From NCBI RefSeq assembly GCF_025397915.1, contig NZ_JALIDZ010000010.1, forward strand, positions 1-64,000: 64,000 bases of DNA, read 5' to 3'. The notes beneath the pieces are model-generated. The model saw nothing but the letters and a program-made list of their open reading frames with translations. It was not told where the DNA came from and ran no database searches. Within the stretch, counting starts at the first letter, position 1. Every line of letters begins with the position of its first letter. Origin of the DNA: Microbaculum marinisediminis. GTDB lineage: Bacteria; Pseudomonadota; Alphaproteobacteria; Rhizobiales; Tepidamorphaceae. The translations under genes were made by a program, and so were the position numbers. Positions 27,469 to 37,221 of the stretch are shown one piece after another.

Positions 27469-28257
27469 ATGAGCCACGAAGACATCGAAGCGACAAAGGC
27501 GCCGCTGGTCGAACATCTGATCGAGCTGCGCCAGCGGTTGATGTGGTCGCTGATCGCGCTCGGCATCGGCTTCGTTATCTGCTTCTTCTTCGCTTCCGAG
27601 ATCTTCAACATCCTGCTGAAGCCCTACGAATGGGCGCGCGGCAACGTCGAGGGGTTGGAGCTCATCTACACCGCCCCGCAGGAATACTTCTTTACGCAGC
27701 TGAAGATTGCTCTGTTCGGCGGGGCGTTCCTGGCGTTTCCGGTGATTGCCGGGCAGATCTACATGTTCGTGGCACCCGGCCTTTACAAGAACGAGCGCGG
27801 CGCCTTCCTGCCGTTCCTGGTGGCGACGCCGATCCTGTTCCTGCTCGGCGCGTCGCTGGTCTACTTCCTCACCATGCCGCTGGTGATGCAGTTCTTCCTG
27901 TCGATGGAGCAGTCCGGTCCCGGGGTGGCCAAGATCCAGCTGGTCGCCAAGGTCAGCGAGTATCTCGGCCTCGTCATGACGCTGATCTTCGCGTTCGGTC
28001 TGTGCTTCCAGCTTCCCGTCCTGCTGACGCTTCTCGGCCGGGCCGGGATCGTGTCCTCCGACGGACTGAAGACCAAACGCAAATACGCGATCATCATCAC
28101 CTTCGCGGTCGCCGCCTTCCTGACGCCGCCCGATCCGATCAGCCAGATCGGGCTTGCGCTGCCGACCCTGCTTCTCTACGAACTGTCCATTATTTCGGTC
28201 AGGATGGTGGAGAAGCGGCGCGCCGAGGCTGAGGCCGAGCGCGAGGCGGACTCCTAG
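27469..28257 (+). CDS. tatC: Sec-independent translocase subunit TatC
   Basis: The 262-residue protein has six membrane segments and the family's N-terminal [16 protein letters not shown] motif, which contacts the twin-arginine signal. [16 protein letters not shown] and [15 protein letters not shown] are also conserved. It is the signal receptor of the pathway and closes the tatABC operon, with serS 64 bases downstream. Confidence 0.96.
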   Translation: MSHEDIEATKAPLVEHLIELRQRLMWSLIALGIGFVICFFFASEIFNILLKPYEWARGNVEGLELIYTAPQEYFFTQLKIALFGGAFLAFPVIAGQIYMFVAPGLYKNERGAFLPFLVATPILFLLGASLVYFLTMPLVMQFFLSMEQSGPGVAKIQLVAKVSEYLGLVMTLIFAFGLCFQLPVLLTLLGRAGIVSSDGLKTKRKYAIIITFAVAAFLTPPDPISQIGLALPTLLLYELSIISVRMVEKRRAEAEAEREADS

Positions 28258-28321
28258 GGCCTGGCCTCGTTCCGCCAGAGCCGGCACACCCGGCAGACCC
28301 ATCCAGCAAGCCGTTACGCCC

Positions 28322-29635
28322 ATGTTCGACATCAAATGGATTCGCGACAATCCCGACGCCTTCGACGCCGCGCTGATGACGCGGTCGGAGGAGTACAGGG
28401 GCACGGCCGCCCGGCTTGTCGAGCTCGATGACCGGCGCAAGCTCCTGGTTACCGATCTGCAGGCCCTGCAGGAGCGTCGCAACGCCGCGTCGAAGGAAGT
28501 CGGCCAGGCCAAGGCCGCGAAGGACGAGGAGAGGGCACAGGCGCTGATCGCCGAGGTTGCCGGCATCAAGGAACGCGTCCCCGCGCTCGAGGACGAGGTG
28601 CGTACCGTCGAGGCCGAATTCGACAGGACCATGTCCTGGACCCCGAACCTGCCGCTCGACGATGTGCCTGTCGGCGCCGACGAGGAGGCGAATGTCGAGG
28701 TCCGCAAGGTCGGCACCCCCCGCGCGTTCGACTTCGAGCCGAAGCAGCATTTCGAAATCGGCGAGGGGCTCGGCCAGATGGATTTCGAGACGGCGGCCAA
28801 GCTCTCCGGCGCCCGTTTCGTCGTGTTGAAGGCCGGTATCGCCCGGCTTGAGCGCGCGCTCGCCGCCTTCATGCTCGACCTGCATACGGGCGAGCACGGC
28901 TACACCGAGGTCAATCCGCCGCTGCTGGTTCGCGACGAGGTGATGTTCGGCACCGGTCAGTTGCCGAAGTTCCGGGAAGACCAGTTTTACGCGGGTAGCA
29001 TCGAGGATATCGAAGCCGAGGAGCGCAACGGCTACTGGCTCATCCCGACCGCCGAGGTGCCGCTGACGAACCTGGTCCGCGACGACATCGTCGAGGAGGA
29101 CGTGCTGCCGACGCGGGTGACCGCCTGGACGCCGTGCTTTCGCGCCGAAGCGGGCGCCGCGGGCAGGGATACGCGCGGCATGATCCGCCAGCATCAGTTC
29201 TCCAAGGTCGAGCTCGTCTCCGTAACCACGCCGGAGCAGTCTCTCGCGGAGCTGGAGCGCATGACCGCCTGCGCCGAGGAGGTGCTGAAGCGCCTCGAGC
29301 TGCCGTACCGGGTGATGGCGCTGTCGACCGGCGACATGGGCTTCTCCGCCCGCAAGACCTTCGACATCGAGGTCTGGCTGCCCGGGCAGAGCGCGTATCG
29401 CGAGATTTCGAGCTGCTCGCTCTGCGGCGATTTCCAGGCCCGTCGGATGAACGCGCGCTATCGTCTGAAAGATGGAAAGGGCGTGCGCCACGTCCACACG
29501 CTGAACGGCTCCGGTGTCGCCGCCGGGCGTGCGCTCATCGCGGTGCTGGAGAACTATCAGCAGGCAGACGGCACGGTGGCCGTGCCGGACGTCCTGAAGC
29601 CCTACATGGGCGGAATGGACGCGATCGGGAGGTAA
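28322..29635 (+). CDS. serS: Seryl-tRNA synthetase
   Basis: Class II synthetase. The N-terminal long coiled coil ([17 protein letters not shown] to [12 protein letters not shown]) contacts the tRNA extra arm. Motif 2 is [22 protein letters not shown] and motif 3 [16 protein letters not shown]. Length 437 residues is normal. It charges tRNA-Ser and supplies the substrate for selenocysteine where used. The ATG at 28322 gives the typical [10 protein letters not shown]. Confidence 0.97.
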   Translation: MFDIKWIRDNPDAFDAALMTRSEEYRGTAARLVELDDRRKLLVTDLQALQERRNAASKEVGQAKAAKDEERAQALIAEVAGIKERVPALEDEVRTVEAEFDRTMSWTPNLPLDDVPVGADEEANVEVRKVGTPRAFDFEPKQHFEIGEGLGQMDFETAAKLSGARFVVLKAGIARLERALAAFMLDLHTGEHGYTEVNPPLLVRDEVMFGTGQLPKFREDQFYAGSIEDIEAEERNGYWLIPTAEVPLTNLVRDDIVEEDVLPTRVTAWTPCFRAEAGAAGRDTRGMIRQHQFSKVELVSVTTPEQSLAELERMTACAEEVLKRLELPYRVMALSTGDMGFSARKTFDIEVWLPGQSAYREISSCSLCGDFQARRMNARYRLKDGKGVRHVHTLNGSGVAAGRALIAVLENYQQADGTVAVPDVLKPYMGGMDAIGR

Positions 29636-29742
29636 GAGGACGGGGAGGCGCCCTGTCCCACGGCCTGTGATGGGCCTGACAAGCGCGGGCATGACATCCG
29701 GATTGGTTGAACGGTACTTGGAAGAAAACGGACACTGATCGA

Positions 29743-30513
29743 ATGCGTATTCTGGTCACCAATGACGACGGCATCCACGCTCCGGGCCTCAAGGTGCTCG
29801 AGACGATCGCTCGCGAGCTCTCCGACGAGGTGTGGGTGATCGCTCCGGAGACGGACCAGAGCGGTGCCTCGCATTCGCTGACGCTGAACGATCCCTTGCG
29901 GCTGCGTGAGATCTCCAGGAACCATTTCGCGGTGCGGGGCACGCCGACCGATTGCGTGATCATGGGCATCCGCCATCTGCTCAAGGACCAGCAGCCGGAT
30001 CTCGTTTTGTCGGGCGTCAACCGCGGCCAGAACCTCGCCGACGACGTCACCTATTCGGGCACGATCGCCGGCGCCTTCGAGGGCTCCCTCCTCGGTGTGC
30101 AGTCGATCGCGCTCAGCCAGACGTTCCGCAATCCCGAGCAGATTCCCTGGGAAACCGCCGAGAAGCACGGCGCGCGGACCGTCCGCCGGCTGCTCGACGC
30201 CGGTTTCGATTCCAGCGTCGTCCTGAACGTCAATTTCCCGGCCTGCGCGCCCGACGAGGTGCAGGGCATCGAGGTGACCCAGCAGGGCAAGCGCGACCAG
30301 TCGCTGCTGCACATCGATGCACGCTTCGACACCCGCGGGTTCCCGTACTACTGGATCGGCTTCGAGCGGCGTAAGTCCAGCCCGGCGCAGGGAACGGATC
30401 TGCGCGCGGTCTATGACGGCAGCATCTCGGTGACGCCGCTGACCCTCAATCTCACCGATACCGTGGCGCACGCCCGGCTCCTGGAGCATCTCGCGCTCGG
30501 CCAGGAGGCGTGA
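29743..30513 (+). CDS. surE: 5'-nucleotidase SurE
   Basis: The 256-residue enzyme has the metal-binding start [15 protein letters not shown], the [12 protein letters not shown] block, and [25 protein letters not shown], all SurE signatures. It removes phosphate from nucleoside monophosphates and short polyphosphates, usually in stationary phase. The ATG at 29743 (not 29707) fits the family start. Order surE-pcm-nlpD is the same as in E. coli. Confidence 0.95.
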   Translation: MRILVTNDDGIHAPGLKVLETIARELSDEVWVIAPETDQSGASHSLTLNDPLRLREISRNHFAVRGTPTDCVIMGIRHLLKDQQPDLVLSGVNRGQNLADDVTYSGTIAGAFEGSLLGVQSIALSQTFRNPEQIPWETAEKHGARTVRRLLDAGFDSSVVLNVNFPACAPDEVQGIEVTQQGKRDQSLLHIDARFDTRGFPYYWIGFERRKSSPAQGTDLRAVYDGSISVTPLTLNLTDTVAHARLLEHLALGQEA

Positions 30514-30571
30514 GACACTGAGTGCATGACGGGGGCGCACGAGGGGGCCATGAAGGGGCCCATAAGGGGCA

Positions 30572-31243
30572 ATGAGCGACGAGGACGGCGATAGCGACCT
30601 GAGCGAAGGCCGAATCGCGGTCGCCAGGCTCATCATGGGGCTGCGCGCGCAGGGCGTGCGCGATTCCCGCGTCCTCAAGGCGATCGAGACGATCCCGCGC
30701 GCGCTGTTCGTCAACGAGGCCCACGCCGTCTACGCCTATGACGATCGCTCGCTGCCGATCGATTGCGGGCAGACCATCAGCCAGCCCTTCGTCGTCGCCT
30801 ACATGACGTCGCTGCTGAAACTCACCGATCGCGACAAGGTGCTCGAGATCGGCACCGGCTCGGGCTATCAGGCCGCCGTGCTGGCCAGGCTGTGCCGGCG
30901 CGTCTACACGATCGAGCGATACCGCACCCTGCACAGGCAGGCCGAGGAGCGGCTGCGGGACCTCGGCGTCTCCAACGTCACGGCCATGGTCGGCGACGGC
31001 CTTCAGGGCTGGCCGGCCCAGGCACCCTTCGACAAGATCATGGTCACTGCGGCGGCCGAGACGGTGCCGCAGGTCCTCGTCGACCAACTCAAGGTCGGCG
31101 GCATCATGGTGATCCCGATCGGCCCGATCGGCGGCGCGCAGTACCTGCACCGGATCGTGCGCACCGAGGAGGGGTACGACGACGACACGCTCATCGGCGT
31201 CATGTTCGTTCCGCTCGTTCCGGGCAAGGCGCAGCAGCTCTGA
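30572..31243 (+). CDS. pcm: Protein-L-isoaspartate O-methyltransferase
   Basis: The 223-residue protein shows the canonical order: IPRALFVNEAHAVYAYDD, PIDCGQTISQPFVVAYM, the SAM site LEIGTGSGYQAAVLA, and VTAAAETVPQVLVDQL. It starts the repair of isoaspartyl sites in aged proteins. It is the classical Pcm, distinct from the divergent relative at 6058. It lies between surE and the LysM/LytM gene. Confidence 0.95.
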   Translation: MSDEDGDSDLSEGRIAVARLIMGLRAQGVRDSRVLKAIETIPRALFVNEAHAVYAYDDRSLPIDCGQTISQPFVVAYMTSLLKLTDRDKVLEIGTGSGYQAAVLARLCRRVYTIERYRTLHRQAEERLRDLGVSNVTAMVGDGLQGWPAQAPFDKIMVTAAAETVPQVLVDQLKVGGIMVIPIGPIGGAQYLHRIVRTEEGYDDDTLIGVMFVPLVPGKAQQL

Positions 31244-31351
31244 ATTCCAGCGTCGAAAACGCTTAAGTCTTCTTAGCCTTAAGCCAATGTTTACCTCAAC
31301 GGCCGTTTACTAACGACTGTGTTCTTCAGTATGTGCGGCGTGAGTGGTGCG

Positions 31352-32689
31352 ATGCGTAGCGTAATCGGCGGAGTCCGTCAGACCCTGTTGCTCAGGGTCG
31401 CGATCGTTGGGGCGCTCGGGGCGTTGGCGGCGGGGTGCAGCTCCGATGTCACCCGGTTCAGTGGCGGTTCCTACTTCGGCGGTGATCCCGGCGCGGATTA
31501 CACCGGATCGATCCCGCCGGAGCCCATCGCAGGCGCCGCGGCGTCGAATTACCCGGCCCAGCCCGCGTATAACCAGCCCGCATCCAACCAGCTCGGATCG
31601 GCTCCGGCGACGTCCGCCAATGGTTCGGCCGTGACGGTCGCGCCCGGCGAGACCGCGTTCACCATCGCCACCCGCTACGGTGTTCCCGCGCCAGCGCTGA
31701 TGAAGGTCAATGGCCTCAGCAGCGCCGATGCCGTCCAGCCCGGCCAGCAGCTTGTCATTCCGGTGTTCTCGCAGCCGCATGGCGGCTGGGTGCATCCCAG
31801 CCAGGCGCAGGGTGTGGTCAAGGTTGCCGGGCCGACGCCGGCCAGTGCCGCCAGGGTGGCGACCACCACGACCGAAGTGGCAAGGCCCAAGACCGCTGCC
31901 GGCGGCGGCGTTCATACCGTGTCTTCTGGCGAGACGGTCTATTCGCTCAGCCGCGCGTACGGCGTAAGCCCGAACGCGATCATCGCGGCCAACGATCTGC
32001 AGGCGCCCTACGGCATCCGCATCGGCCAGAAGGTTCGCATCCCCGGCGCAGGCACGCAGGTCGCCACGGCCGCGCCCGCTCCGAAGGCCCAGACAAATGT
32101 CGCGTCCGCTCCGGCGCCCCAGCCGGCCGCCGAGGCGCCTAAGCCGGAGCAGGTCGCGGCGGTCGCACCGGCGCCGGTCCAGAAGTCCGGCATCGAGAGC
32201 AGCAATCTGGACGCTCCCGAGCCGCAGAAGGTCGCTTACGCGCCCCAGAACGACAGTTCTGCGGGAACCTCCACGCGCGCCGGCGTGCCCGAGCCCGCCG
32301 CGCTGTCGGCCGGCAATTTCCGCTGGCCGGTGCGCGGCCGTGTCATCTCCTCCTTCGGCGAGAAGGGGGACGGCGGCACCAATGATGGTATCAATGTCTC
32401 GGTTCCCGAAGGCACCTCTGTCCGCGCGGCCGAGAACGGCGTCGTCGCCTATGCAGGCAACGAGCTGAAAGGCTACGGCAACCTGGTGCTGATCCGGCAC
32501 GCCGACGACTGGGTCACGGCCTACGCCCACAACAGCGAGCTTCTGGTCAAGCGCGGCGACGTGATTTCGCGCGGGCAGGTCATCGCCAAGGCCGGCCAGA
32601 CGGGGTCGGTATCGACCCCGCAGATGCACTTCGAGCTTCGCAAGGGCTCGACGCCGGTCGATCCGCTCAAGCACCTGGCTTCTGACTGA
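31352..32689 (+). CDS. NlpD-like lipoprotein with two LysM domains and a LytM (M23) domain
   Basis: A lipoprotein signal ends in LAAGC (lipobox). Two LysM domains follow (around VTVAPGETAFTIATRYG and HTVSSGETVYSLSRAYG), then a Pro/Ala linker and a LytM domain at the C-terminus. In the LytM part the first metal ligand His is replaced (NDGINV where enzymes have HxGID), while MHFELR keeps the last His. Such degenerate LytM proteins (NlpD, EnvC) do not cut wall themselves but activate amidases at division. Starts at 31319 (GTG) and 31331 are possible; 31352 gives the cleanest signal. The surE-pcm neighbourhood supports NlpD. Confidence 0.85.
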   Translation: MRSVIGGVRQTLLLRVAIVGALGALAAGCSSDVTRFSGGSYFGGDPGADYTGSIPPEPIAGAAASNYPAQPAYNQPASNQLGSAPATSANGSAVTVAPGETAFTIATRYGVPAPALMKVNGLSSADAVQPGQQLVIPVFSQPHGGWVHPSQAQGVVKVAGPTPASAARVATTTTEVARPKTAAGGGVHTVSSGETVYSLSRAYGVSPNAIIAANDLQAPYGIRIGQKVRIPGAGTQVATAAPAPKAQTNVASAPAPQPAAEAPKPEQVAAVAPAPVQKSGIESSNLDAPEPQKVAYAPQNDSSAGTSTRAGVPEPAALSAGNFRWPVRGRVISSFGEKGDGGTNDGINVSVPEGTSVRAAENGVVAYAGNELKGYGNLVLIRHADDWVTAYAHNSELLVKRGDVISRGQVIAKAGQTGSVSTPQMHFELRKGSTPVDPLKHLASD

Positions 32690-32713
32690 CCGTTCCACCA
32701 AGGTCAGACTAAG

Positions 32714-32750
32714 AACGGCGCGCCGGAGTTCGGCGCGCCGTTTGTCTTTG
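32714..32750. terminator. Bidirectional terminator between nlpD-like and ATPase genes
   Basis: AACGGCGCGCCG (32714-32725) pairs with CGGCGCGCCGTT (32731-32742) around a 5-base loop; T-rich sequence follows. The two flanking genes converge on it. Confidence 0.85.
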
Positions 32751-32758
32751 ATGACGTA

Positions 32759-33643
32759 TCAACGGGCCGGTTTGAGCGGCAGGCCGAGGCGACCGGCGAG
32801 ATCCTGGATGAATTGCCAGGCGACGCGCCCCGAGCGGCTCCCGCGAGTCGTCGCCCATTCGAGCGCATCGCGTTCCAGCGCCTCGGGCGCGACCTCCAGC
32901 CCGAAATGGCCCGCATAGCCGCGAATCATGTCCAGGTAGTCGTCCTGGCTGCACTTGTGGAAGCCGAGCCAGAGCCCGAAGCGGTCGGACAACGACACTT
33001 TTTCCTCGACGGCCTCCGACGGATTGATCGCCGTCGACCGCTCGTTTTCCATCATGTCGCGCGGCAGCAGATGGCGCCGGTTCGAGGTGGCGTAGAAAAG
33101 GGTGTTGTCGGGCCGTCCCTCGATGCCGCCTTCAAGCACCGCCTTCAGCGACTTGTAGGACGTATCGTCGAAATCGAACGACAGATCGTCGCAGAAAATC
33201 AGGAAGCGGTCTGGAACGGCGCGAATCAGGCCCATCAGGACCGGCAACGTCTCGATATCCTCGCGATGGATCTCGATGAGCTTCAGGGGCCCGGCGCCCT
33301 CGGCTTTCAGCGTCTGGTTCACGGTGGCGTGCGACGCCTTGATCAACGAGCTCTTGCCCATGCCGCGGGCGCCCCAGAGCAGGGCGTTGTTGGCCGGCAG
33401 GCCACGGGCGAAGCGTTCGGTGTTCTCGATCAGGAGATCGCGGGCGCGGTCGATGCCCTTGAGCAGCACCATGTCTACGCGGTTGACGGCCGGCACGGGC
33501 TGCAGGCCGGGCGGGGAGGGGCGCCAGATGAAGGCGTCGGCCGCGGCGATATCCACCGGCGCTGGCGCGGGCGGGGCGATCCGTTCGAGACTGTCGGCGA
33601 TGCGTCCCAGAAGTTTCGTCAGTTCGTCTTGTTCCCCGGACAC
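32759..33643 (-). CDS. DUF815 family P-loop ATPase
   Basis: AAA+-type protein of 294 residues with Walker A GARGMGKSSL, Walker B FLIFCDDLSF, and a sensor region FYATSNRRHLLPRDM. The N-terminus (LTKLLGRIADSLERIAP) is a short helix. DUF815 ATPases are widespread in alpha- and betaproteobacteria; their work is not established. It stands opposite to the surE-nlpD and yajC-secDF transcription units. Confidence 0.85.
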   Translation of the reverse strand: MSGEQDELTKLLGRIADSLERIAPPAPAPVDIAAADAFIWRPSPPGLQPVPAVNRVDMVLLKGIDRARDLLIENTERFARGLPANNALLWGARGMGKSSLIKASHATVNQTLKAEGAGPLKLIEIHREDIETLPVLMGLIRAVPDRFLIFCDDLSFDFDDTSYKSLKAVLEGGIEGRPDNTLFYATSNRRHLLPRDMMENERSTAINPSEAVEEKVSLSDRFGLWLGFHKCSQDDYLDMIRGYAGHFGLEVAPEALERDALEWATTRGSRSGRVAWQFIQDLAGRLGLPLKPAR

Positions 33644-33875
33644 CGTTACCTATCTCCTGGACTTCGCGCCTGTGGCGTATGACCCGTGCCTTGCGCGCGG
33701 ACCGTATCACGCGCGCCTGCGGGGTCAATCGGCCCGCAGGCGCCGGTCCCGACAACCTTGGCAGACGGTTCGGTATCGGTTTGCAAAGCGCGAGGCTCTC
33801 GGTATAGTCCGCGCGCTTTCGCTGCGGGGAATCCGGCGGCGCACTATCCCGTTGTGTCTGGATTGGAGGAATACG

Positions 33876-34208
33876 ATGTTCGTCACGCCCGCCTTCGCGC
33901 AGGTCCCAGGAGCGCCCGGCGGCGATTTCCTCATTTCGCTTCTGCCTTTTGTCCTGATCTTCGTGGTTCTCTATTTCCTGATCCTTCGCCCGCAGCAACG
34001 GCGCGTGAAGCAGCAGCAGGAAATGATCGGCGCCCTGCGCCGCGGTGATACCGTGGTGACCGCGGGCGGCCTGATCGGCAAGATCTCCAAGGTGATCGAC
34101 GACCGGGAAATCCAGGTCGAGGTCGCCGAGGGCGTGCGTGTCCGGATTGCCCGTCATATGGTTGCCGAGGTTCGCGCCAAGGGCGAGCCCGTCAAGGACG
34201 AAGGCTAG
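33876..34208 (+). CDS. yajC: Preprotein translocase subunit YajC
   Basis: The 110-residue protein has one membrane helix (ISLLPFVLIFVVLYFLILRPQ) followed by the conserved RPQQRRVKQQQEMIGALRRGD, with DTVVTAGGLIGKI after it. It joins SecDF and YidC. GGAGGA stands before the ATG at 33876. First gene of the yajC-secD-secF operon. Confidence 0.94.
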   Translation: MFVTPAFAQVPGAPGGDFLISLLPFVLIFVVLYFLILRPQQRRVKQQQEMIGALRRGDTVVTAGGLIGKISKVIDDREIQVEVAEGVRVRIARHMVAEVRAKGEPVKDEG

Positions 34209-34252
34209 AGCGTCCTTTCCCACGAATGTTTTTCTCCGAGCGTTAGGCCCCC

Positions 34253-35857
34253 ATGCTGCACTTCGCCCGCTGGACCGTCATCCTGATCATCGCGATTTGC
34301 GCGGCAGGGATACTGGCGACCATCCCGAATTTCGTTTCCAAGCAGGAAGTCGAATCGTGGCCGTCCTGGATTCCGCACCGCCAGCTCGTCCTTGGCCTCG
34401 ACCTGCAGGGTGGCTCGCACATCCTGATGGCGGTCGATACGGACGCGGTCATCAAGGAGCGGGTCGATACGCTGCGTGACGACGCGCGTCAGATTCTGCG
34501 CGACAAGCGCATCGGCTACACCGGCCTTGCGGCGCATGATCGCTCGGTGAGCGTGAGAATTCGTGATGTCGCTCAGACCGACGAAGCCGTGAAGGCGCTC
34601 CGCGATCTGTCCCAGCCGATAGGCTCGATTCTGACCGGTTCGACGGCCCGGGACGTCACCATCCAATCCACGCCGGAAGGTCAGATCACCCTCGATCTCA
34701 GCGAGGAGGCGATCACCCAGCGCGTCAGTTCCGCGGTCGACCAGTCGATCGAGATCGTGCGCCGCCGCATCGACGAACTGGGGACGACCGAGCCGTCCAT
34801 CCAGCGCCAGGGCGCCGACCGCATTCTGGTTCAGGTGCCCGGTCTCGACGATCCGGCCCGCCTCAAGGCGCTGATCGGCCAGACCGCCAAGCTGACCTTC
34901 CGTTTTGTCGACCTGTCGATGCCGGCGACCGAGGCGCTTAATGGTCGTCCGCCGCCGGAATCCGAATTGCTGTATTCGCAGGACGACCCGCCGGCGCCCT
35001 ATCTGATCGAAAAGCGCGTGATGGTAAGCGGCGAGGACCTCGTCGATGCCCAGCCCGGGTTCGATCAGCGCACCAACGAGCCGATCGTCAGCTTCCGGTT
35101 CAATTCGAGCGGTGCGCGCCGGTTCGCCGCCGCCACGCAGCAGAATGTCGGCCGGCCCTTCGCCATCGTTCTCGACAACGAGGTGATCAGTGCGCCCGTC
35201 ATCCGCGAGCCGATCCTCGGCGGTTCGGGACAGATCAGCGGTGACTTCACGGTGGAGGAAGCCAACGATCTGGCGATCCTTCTGCGTGCCGGTGCGCTGC
35301 CGGCCCCGCTGACGATCCTGGAGGAGCGCACGGTCGGTCCGGGGCTCGGTGCCGACTCGGTCGAAGCAGGCAAGATCGCGGCCGTGATCGGTACCATCGC
35401 GGTGGTGATATTCATGATCGCCGTCTACGGACTGTTCGGCGTGTTCGCCAATATCGCCCTGTTCATCAACATCGCGCTCGTCATCGGAATCCTGTCGGTG
35501 CTCGGCGCGACCCTGACACTGCCCGGCATCGCGGGGATCGTCCTCACCGTCGGCATGGCGGTGGACGCGAACGTGCTGATCTACGAGCGCATCCGCGAGG
35601 AACAGAAAGCGGGCAAGAGCGCCATCGCTTCTATCGATTCAGGCTATCGGCGCGCGCTCTCGACCATCATGGATGCGAACATCACCACGCTGATCGCCGC
35701 CGTGATCCTGTTCTATCTCGGCTCTGGCCCGATCCGCGGTTTCGCCATCACGCTTGCCATCGGCATCGTGACGACGCTGTTCACGGCCTATCTCGTCAAC
35801 CGTCTGATCGTCGCGGAATGGGTTCGGCTTCGTCGCCCGTCCGCTGTCCCGATCTAA
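34253..35857 (+). CDS. secD: Protein translocase subunit SecD
   Basis: The 534-residue RND-type membrane protein has the first helix, then GLDLQGGSHILMAVD, a large periplasmic P1 domain, and five C-terminal helices with TVGPGLGADSVEAG and GMAVDANVLIYERIREE, where the Asp takes part in proton use. With SecF it pulls exported proteins through the SecYEG channel. Confidence 0.97.
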   Translation: MLHFARWTVILIIAICAAGILATIPNFVSKQEVESWPSWIPHRQLVLGLDLQGGSHILMAVDTDAVIKERVDTLRDDARQILRDKRIGYTGLAAHDRSVSVRIRDVAQTDEAVKALRDLSQPIGSILTGSTARDVTIQSTPEGQITLDLSEEAITQRVSSAVDQSIEIVRRRIDELGTTEPSIQRQGADRILVQVPGLDDPARLKALIGQTAKLTFRFVDLSMPATEALNGRPPPESELLYSQDDPPAPYLIEKRVMVSGEDLVDAQPGFDQRTNEPIVSFRFNSSGARRFAAATQQNVGRPFAIVLDNEVISAPVIREPILGGSGQISGDFTVEEANDLAILLRAGALPAPLTILEERTVGPGLGADSVEAGKIAAVIGTIAVVIFMIAVYGLFGVFANIALFINIALVIGILSVLGATLTLPGIAGIVLTVGMAVDANVLIYERIREEQKAGKSAIASIDSGYRRALSTIMDANITTLIAAVILFYLGSGPIRGFAITLAIGIVTTLFTAYLVNRLIVAEWVRLRRPSAVPI

Positions 35858-35872
35858 ACTGGGAGCGAACCT

Positions 35873-36811
35873 TTGCGTCTCTTGAGGCTGGTTCCGGACG
35901 ACACCCATATCGGGTTCATGCGCCTTCGGCGCATCACCTTGCCGCTGTCGGCGACCCTGTCCGTTCTGTCGATCGTGCTGTTCTTCGTGGTCGGTCTGAA
36001 TTTCGGCATCGATTTCCGCGGCGGCTCGCTGATCGAGATCCAGACCAAGGACGGCCCGGCCAACATCTCCGAGCTGCGCCAGACCGTCGGCGGTCTCGGG
36101 CTGGGCGACGTCCAGATCCAGGAATTCGGCGCTCCCGACGAGGTTCTGATCCGTGTCGTCCAGCAGGAGGGCGGCGAACTGGCCCAGCAGGCGGTGATCT
36201 CCAAGATCCGCGAGGCGCTGGGAGACACGGTCGACTATCGCCGCGTCGAGATCGTCGGTCCGACGGTCAGCGCCGAGTTGGCCCGTACGGGCACGATCGC
36301 GGTTCTGGCGTCGATCCTCGCGATCCTGATCTACATCTGGTTCCGGTTCGAGTGGCAGTACGCGATCGGGGCGGTGATCGCCACGGTGCACGACGTCATC
36401 ATGACCATCGGCGTGTTCGCCGTGCTGCAGCTCGATTTCAATCTGTCGAGCATCGCCGCGATCCTGACCATCGTCGGCTATTCGCTGAACGACACGGTCG
36501 TCGTCTATGACCGCATTCGCGAAAATGTCCGCCGGTACCGGAAGATGCCGATGACCGATCTGCTCGACCTCAGCGTCAACCAGACGCTGTCGCGCACGAT
36601 CATGACGTCGCTCACCACTTTGCTCGCGCTTATCGCGCTCTATGTCTTCGGGGGCGAGGTGATCCGCAGTTTCGTGTTCGCCATGATCTGGGGCGTCCTG
36701 GTAGGAACCTTTTCGTCGATCTATGTTGCATCCCCGATCCTGCTCTATCTCGGTGCCAAGCCCGAAAGCGGCAGCGGATCCAAGGCCGCGGTGGCCGCGG
36801 AGGGGACCTGA
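35873..36811 (+). CDS. secF: Protein translocase subunit SecF
   Basis: The 312-residue partner of SecD shows NFGIDFRGGSLIEIQ, VGPTVSAELARTG, and GYSLNDTVVVYDRIREN. The start is a TTG at 35873, chosen because GGGAG stands eight bases before it; an ATG further on at MRLRRI is possible but would remove conserved sequence. Co-transcribed with secD (15 bases apart). Confidence 0.95.
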   Translation: MRLLRLVPDDTHIGFMRLRRITLPLSATLSVLSIVLFFVVGLNFGIDFRGGSLIEIQTKDGPANISELRQTVGGLGLGDVQIQEFGAPDEVLIRVVQQEGGELAQQAVISKIREALGDTVDYRRVEIVGPTVSAELARTGTIAVLASILAILIYIWFRFEWQYAIGAVIATVHDVIMTIGVFAVLQLDFNLSSIAAILTIVGYSLNDTVVVYDRIRENVRRYRKMPMTDLLDLSVNQTLSRTIMTSLTTLLALIALYVFGGEVIRSFVFAMIWGVLVGTFSSIYVASPILLYLGAKPESGSGSKAAVAAEGT

Positions 36812-36842
36812 GCCAGGGAGCGGCGGTCCGCCGTTCGACGCA

Positions 36843-37220
36843 ATGCAGATGCGCGACCCGCACTTCCCGCGACGGGCGCCGATCGAGGCCTACGGGCACG
36901 GCGGCTTCCGCTTCGCGAACATGTCGCATCGCGGGTCGATCCTCATCGTGAACAGCGGCATCTATGCCTGGGAGGCGCCCGATCCGGCGCGCCTCGACGC
37001 GGCAAGCCTGAAGCGCGTGTTCCGCGAGGCCGAACCGCCGGAACTGCTCCTGATCGGAACCGGCCGCCGCCTCGAGCAGCCGGCCGCCGATGTTCGCCTG
37101 GCTTGTGCCGAGCACCGTATAGGGCTCGATGTCATGGATACCGGCGCCGCCGTCAGAACCTACAACGTCCTCCTCGCCGAGGGCCGTTCCGTGGGGGCCG
37201 CGCTGATCGCGGTGGATTGA
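36843..37220 (+). CDS. Mth938-like protein (DUF498, NDUFAF3 homologue)
   Basis: The 125-residue protein has the family pattern IEAYGHGGFRFANMSHRGSI, PELLLIGTG and LDVMDTGAAVRTYNVLLAEGR. In mitochondria the homologue NDUFAF3 helps to assemble respiratory complex I; in bacteria it often stands behind secF. The stop is one base before the next gene's start, so both are made together. ATG at 36849 is an alternative start. Confidence 0.85.
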   Translation: MQMRDPHFPRRAPIEAYGHGGFRFANMSHRGSILIVNSGIYAWEAPDPARLDAASLKRVFREAEPPELLLIGTGRRLEQPAADVRLACAEHRIGLDVMDTGAAVRTYNVLLAEGRSVGAALIAVD

Positions 37221-37221
37221 C

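Noticed and set aside
26773-28872. Minus-strand open frame of 699 codons over tatB-tatC-serS
   Set aside because: Antisense to three solid genes.
31260-31310. CtrA box made of TTAA repeats before the nlpD-like gene
   Set aside because: The two TTAA elements are 12 bases apart instead of 7.
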